A DNA stretch of 18,936 bases from Candidatus Woesearchaeota archaeon (GTDB lineage: Archaea; Nanobdellota; Nanobdellia; Woesearchaeales; GW2011-AR4): positions 1 to 18,936 of the forward strand of contig JACPMS010000004.1 in NCBI GenBank assembly GCA_016185875.1, written 5' to 3'. The notes beneath the pieces are model-generated. The model was not told the origin of the DNA, did no database searches, and saw only the letters and a list, made by a program, of their open reading frames with translations. Each line of letters starts with the position of its first letter. Position 1 is the stretch's first letter. Positions 15,042 to 18,936 of this stretch are shown one piece after another. A program made the position numbers and the translations under genes.

Positions 15042-15251
15042 ATAAAATCAATGGGTAAAAAATACAATAACGATTAAATATTGATTAAAAAAATAACAAA
15101 ATTCAATATTATTCAATTATTGTTGATTCAAAGTCAATGGCAAAAGCGTTTAATGCGATATGTAAGATGAAAAACATTAACCAAAAAATAAAATTCACAT
15201 TCAAAAATATAACCATAAACTAATAATGAGAAAATCAATTCAAATTAAAAG
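15042..15251. other. AT-rich gap with repeated block and leader ORF
   Basis: No full gene is seen in these 210 bases. Bases 15191-15212 repeat the block at 2062-2083 with one mismatch. An ATG at 15226 opens a nine-codon ORF (MRKSIQIKR) whose TGA at 15253-15255 overlaps the ATG of the giant FN3 gene, so it could be a coupling leader. Several ATTCAA/TTGAT stretches occur, but no stable hairpin was found. Confidence 0.4.
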
Positions 15252-18200
15252 ATGAATCAAAAAATAAGGGATTTAATTGCAGTGTTCCTGATTCAATTAG
15301 TCCTAACCCTTCCTTTCTATACAGCAAATGTGTATGGCTTGACAATATCAAATGCAAGGGTAACAAATGTAGCTTCAAACTCTGCTACTGTGGAATGGAA
15401 TACTGACAACATCTCAAACGGCAGGGTAAGATATGGGCAGACAACTGCTCTTGGCTTTACGCAAAGGCATGACAACTTCATAGCCAACCACACTGTAGCG
15501 CTTTTCAACGGCATTAACAGCGACACAAATTATTTCTTCATCGTTGAGTCAACTGATTTGGCTGGAAACACAGCAATAGACAATAACTCCAACAACTTTT
15601 ACACATTCAGGACAACAGATATAACCCCCCCTCCCCAAGTTACTGGATTAGCTGCGTTATCTACAACATCAAGCTCTATATTTTTGACATGGACTGCCCT
15701 GAACATAACTGATTTAAATCATTATGTTGTTTACAGGAACAGGGTTGCAGCAGCAAACACCACAGCAAACAGCTTTAACGACACAGGCTTAGCCACTAGC
15801 ACAAGCTTCAGCTACAAAGTTTCAGCAGTCGACAACAGCGGCAATGAAGGCCCTCAGTCAGACACTGTAATCGCTTCAACATCAGGAGTTGATTCTTTGC
15901 CTCCAACAATAAGCAATGCTGATGCGCTGCCATTGACAGACACAACAGCAAGGATAACATGGCTCACAGATGAAAACTCAACAACAATAGTTCTTTATGG
16001 CATAAACAAGACCGACAAGGCAAAAAGCTCTAGTGATTTGGAAACAAACCACACTATTGTCATTGACGGGCTTACGAAAAATAAAATATACACTTTCATA
16101 GTCAAGTCATGCGATTCCTCAAGCAACTGCGCAAATTCCTCAAACCAAAGCTTTGTTGCAGGAAAAGACTTGATACCCCCGTTCATTAACCTGTCTATTC
16201 CGAGGTTTGTCAACAGAAGAGTGATTGACATTGCAGGCTCTACAGAGCCATTTTCTTCAGTAACGCTATTTGTCAATAACATGAACATCCCAAAAAGAAG
16301 CCTGAGCTCAAATGAAGTTGGAGTTGCTGGAAAGTTTATCTTCAGCAGCATACAGCTTGAGCAGGACAATTTAATAAAAGTTGTTTTTGTTGACAAATCC
16401 GGCAACAAGAATCAGAAAATATTTGAGGTGAGCATTGACACAGAAGACCCGATAGTGCAGTTGAACGAATTGCCTTCTCTTACATCAAAATCAAACATAT
16501 CAATAAGCGGCTCTGTGAACGAGCCTGTCACTATAAAAGTATTTGTTGATTCCAGCGTAAATAAATCCCTTGCCCAAAATCTGCCGTCAAAAGTTACAGG
16601 ATTAAATACCACAAAAATCAGCCAGAATTCTGTTGAGATCCATTGGGACGAATCAAAAGACAAAGACTTTAGCCATTATGTTGTGTATAGGGCTGATGCA
16701 AGCCCTATTGCAATTACGAAGCCAGCAAACTTCAATTTTTTCATAGATGCTTTAGTTGACAGCGGCAGGAGCTACACATACCAAGTATCTGCTGTTGATA
16801 TTTTTGCCAATGAAGGCCCTCTGTCAGAGCCTATAACTGTGACAACATTAAAAGGAGGGGCAATATTAAACCTTAAGCCGCCAGAAGTTGATATTTTTGA
16901 AGAATTCAGAAAAGCTTTTTTTGCTGCCAATGCAAGCGGCAGTTTCAATTTTGGAATAAGGCTGAACAAAGGCGACGGCACTTATAATTTGAAAATAATA
17001 TTTGAGGACAGGGCTGGGAATATTGTAATAATTGAAAAAGTGATAGTGCTTGACACAAAAAAGCCCGAAGTCAAAATAATATCTCCGCCAAGCGGAGCAT
17101 TAATATTTGAGAATGCTGCAAATGAAATTGATGTTCTTGGAAAGACAAAGCCAAATGCTCGCGTTCATCTCTTTGTTGACAGGACTCCATTCAGCTTTTT
17201 TAATGAAACTCTTGTGTTAAGCGGCTTGCCGAATGAAGTCCAAAATATTCCAGAAGCCCAGCTTGATGCAAAATGCAGATTTAATGTTGCAGCAAAGTCA
17301 TTTTGCAGGACAGGAGCTGATTTCTCTGTTGATGCAGACAGCGAAGGCAATTTCAAGTTTGAGAAGGTTGATTTGACAGCTTTATTTGGCGGAGCAGGCA
17401 GGATAAGGGAAGTGCCTGTAACAGAGTTCAGGGACATACAGCTTAATCCAGAATCCCGGGAATCAAAAAAAACAACTCTTGTTGTAATTGCAACTGATGC
17501 AACAGGGCAAAGAGGAGTTGCAACGCAAAGCATCAGGATAGGAACCTGCTGGAGCGGCAATCAATCATGGGACATAATTTCTTTATCGCAATACCAAAAC
17601 CCCACTTCATTAAGCACAGAGAGGCTTGCAGAAGGCACAGAGACAATTTACTTTTATTTTAATTATTCTTACATTGGAAGAGGAACATCACCGATAATAA
17701 ATGGAATAACAATAAGCAAAGCCTGTGGCACAAGAGAAACTTTAGACCCAAGGTTTAATATAAGTTGTCAAATCTTAAGCGGGGTGCCTACGCAGGTGCT
17801 CAAGCTTAGCAGCAATCCGGCAGAAAACAGGGTTTCTTATTCAGCTGCTGTGCTCAGCAGATTTCCAGGCATGGACAAATTTTTAGAGGGTGATTGGAAG
17901 AGTTTCTTCAAGGCAATAAGCAAGGAAATGACATTCCCGCTTTTAGTTAGGATAAATTATAAGCACGATACCAACAATGACGGTGTCATGGAAACTGAAA
18001 CACAAACAATTTGCGAGCAGGTAAGCTACACAGTTGACAACACAATCATCGACCCGCGAAAAGTATTGCCTGATTGGCTGCTTTTTGATTTTGTTAATTT
18101 CCTGCAGGATTCAATAAAAACATTGACTGATGTCCAAGAAAAGGTGAACAAGCTGGTTGACTATGTTGCAGTCGGATGCTTTGCTTCTGGAGGCGCGTAT

Positions 18201-18936
18201 TTTGTGATACAAATCTACAGAAGATGGAATTCATTCTGGGAAGAGAAGGCATATGCCGGCATAAAAACAATTGAAAAATTATCAGAGCTGTTCGGTATTG
18301 GAAAAATTAAACTAAATCCTGAAAAGAAGGAATATGAAAATGATTGTCAGACTGTAATTAATAACATAGTGAAAGCCAAAAAGGAATTCAAGCTGAAATA
18401 CGTAAATGATATTGACTTGAGGAGATGCTTTCCAACAACCGCATCTGCTTGGGACTTAGAGGCAAAAACCTGGAAACTAATGAGGTACAGCTGTGACAGG
18501 ATTTTTGGACATTCCGCTCCTTCAAGATGGACAGAAGCAAAAGAAGATGAAGAATTAATAAGAAAAGCACAAAGCATTAAAGGCTGTGCAGGAGAAGAAA
18601 GCGCTTTAGGCCAGCCCTTAAAGGCAGAGAGCTGCGGAGAATTTGCCAGAAGATACCCAAGATACAGCAATGCTGCACAGCTTGGCGCTGACAAACAATG
18701 CGTTTTGGTCAGAACACCAAAAACCCAAACTGGCAGGGTTGGAGAAGCCGTTTTTACGGTAGGAGAGCTTGTTTCTGATACTGAAAGGCTCTACAAGCTG
18801 GACCATGTCCGGCAATTAGGCGATTTTGCTGGCGAATCCTTTTATGCTGTAAAAAGCAAGGTGAGCGAATTTGATTATGTCACGGCCCAATCTAAAAGCT
18901 GTGAAGATATTTGTGGAGCAGGCAAAAAAGAAAAAA
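15252..18936 (+). CDS. Giant secreted FN3/Ig-repeat protein, 3' end beyond window
   Basis: I read this frame from the ATG to the last base without a stop: 1228 codons, partial. A Sec signal peptide ends VLTLPFYTANVYG, almost the same as in the 1031-aa protein. Three fibronectin type III-like domains occupy about 30-305 (Trp and Tyr core positions, YVVYR, YKVSAVDNSGNEGP). An Ig-like region spans about 308-440, a fourth FN3 about 440-535 and further Ig-like units to about 770. The fourth FN3 repeats the second (HYVVYR and VSAVD..xNEGP), so it is probably a duplication. Asn-x-Ser/Thr sites are frequent, which suits archaeal N-glycosylation. Near 950-990 a helical segment leads to a hydrophobic stretch (VGCFASGGAYFVIQIY), then a Cys-containing domain. 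A C7-T-C4 tract lies at 15625-15636. Probably an adhesin or envelope protein. Confidence 0.85.
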   Translation, partial: MNQKIRDLIAVFLIQLVLTLPFYTANVYGLTISNARVTNVASNSATVEWNTDNISNGRVRYGQTTALGFTQRHDNFIANHTVALFNGINSDTNYFFIVESTDLAGNTAIDNNSNNFYTFRTTDITPPPQVTGLAALSTTSSSIFLTWTALNITDLNHYVVYRNRVAAANTTANSFNDTGLATSTSFSYKVSAVDNSGNEGPQSDTVIASTSGVDSLPPTISNADALPLTDTTARITWLTDENSTTIVLYGINKTDKAKSSSDLETNHTIVIDGLTKNKIYTFIVKSCDSSSNCANSSNQSFVAGKDLIPPFINLSIPRFVNRRVIDIAGSTEPFSSVTLFVNNMNIPKRSLSSNEVGVAGKFIFSSIQLEQDNLIKVVFVDKSGNKNQKIFEVSIDTEDPIVQLNELPSLTSKSNISISGSVNEPVTIKVFVDSSVNKSLAQNLPSKVTGLNTTKISQNSVEIHWDESKDKDFSHYVVYRADASPIAITKPANFNFFIDALVDSGRSYTYQVSAVDIFANEGPLSEPITVTTLKGGAILNLKPPEVDIFEEFRKAFFAANASGSFNFGIRLNKGDGTYNLKIIFEDRAGNIVIIEKVIVLDTKKPEVKIISPPSGALIFENAANEIDVLGKTKPNARVHLFVDRTPFSFFNETLVLSGLPNEVQNIPEAQLDAKCRFNVAAKSFCRTGADFSVDADSEGNFKFEKVDLTALFGGAGRIREVPVTEFRDIQLNPESRESKKTTLVVIATDATGQRGVATQSIRIGTCWSGNQSWDIISLSQYQNPTSLSTERLAEGTETIYFYFNYSYIGRGTSPIINGITISKACGTRETLDPRFNISCQILSGVPTQVLKLSSNPAENRVSYSAAVLSRFPGMDKFLEGDWKSFFKAISKEMTFPLLVRINYKHDTNNDGVMETETQTICEQVSYTVDNTIIDPRKVLPDWLLFDFVNFLQDSIKTLTDVQEKVNKLVDYVAVGCFASGGAYFVIQIYRRWNSFWEEKAYAGIKTIEKLSELFGIGKIKLNPEKKEYENDCQTVINNIVKAKKEFKLKYVNDIDLRRCFPTTASAWDLEAKTWKLMRYSCDRIFGHSAPSRWTEAKEDEELIRKAQSIKGCAGEESALGQPLKAESCGEFARRYPRYSNAAQLGADKQCVLVRTPKTQTGRVGEAVFTVGELVSDTERLYKLDHVRQLGDFAGESFYAVKSKVSEFDYVTAQSKSCEDICGAGKKEK
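15625..15636 (+). repeat. C-rich tract (C7-T-C4) in the giant FN3 gene
   Basis: The codons ACC CCC CCT CCC encode Thr-Pro-Pro-Pro in the linker between the first and second FN3 domains. It parallels the C8 tract in the 1031-aa gene. A slip here would end the protein within the second domain. Confidence 0.65.

Noticed and set aside
1..18936. CRISPR array, tRNA or rRNA genes
   Set aside because: No evenly spaced direct repeats with unique spacers, and no cloverleaf or rRNA-like stretch was found in the gaps on either strand.

Overview
The window reads as archaeal DNA, most likely from a DPANN lineage of the Woesearchaeota/Pacearchaeota kind. This is inferred from protein style and gene signals, not from a marker gene. 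The DNA is AT-rich, start codons mostly lack Shine-Dalgarno sequences, and TATA-box-like motifs lie about 25 bases before several starts. Nearly every large protein is exported or membrane-anchored. Recurrent traits are pilin-like hydrophobic N-termini, an 'ITGxA' motif after the N-terminal membrane helix, Cys-rich hairpin repeats, and Ig/FN3-like beta domains. No tRNA, rRNA, CRISPR array or transposase gene was seen.

Layout. Bases 1-213 hold a short non-coding element bounded by imperfect terminal inverted repeats, with an internal hairpin. Bases 241-1518 (minus) encode a membrane-anchored Cys-rich surface protein. A divergent control region (1519-1752) with stacked inverted repeats follows. 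Cassette 1 runs on the plus strand from 1753 to 11848: a 57-aa ribbon-helix-helix regulator, a 715-aa pilin-like surface protein, a possible 50-aa ORF, a 1031-aa secreted Ig-like protein with a Cys-rich C-terminus, a 124-aa single-helix protein, a 1071-aa surface protein, and a 255-aa six-helix membrane protein. From the 715-aa gene onward, gaps are mostly 0-15 bases. A minus-strand toxin-antitoxin pair (12510-11889; DUF4258-like toxin, zinc-finger/AbrB antitoxin) separates the cassettes. Cassette 2 starts at 12763: a 52-aa AbrB-type regulator, a structured intergenic repeat, a 641-aa paralogue of the 715-aa protein, then a giant FN3/Ig protein that is still open at the window end.

How the genes may work together. 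Both cassettes have the order small DNA-binding regulator, pilin-like protein, large secreted beta-domain protein. The 715/641-aa pair is clearly paralogous, and the two large proteins share nearly the same signal peptide. The simplest reading is a duplicated, separately regulated cell-surface apparatus for adhesion, host contact or envelope structure. Signs of diversification are two internal stretches with different codon use, poly-C tracts in both large secreted proteins, and a free-standing copy of an N-terminal module. The function of the assembly is not known from the sequence.
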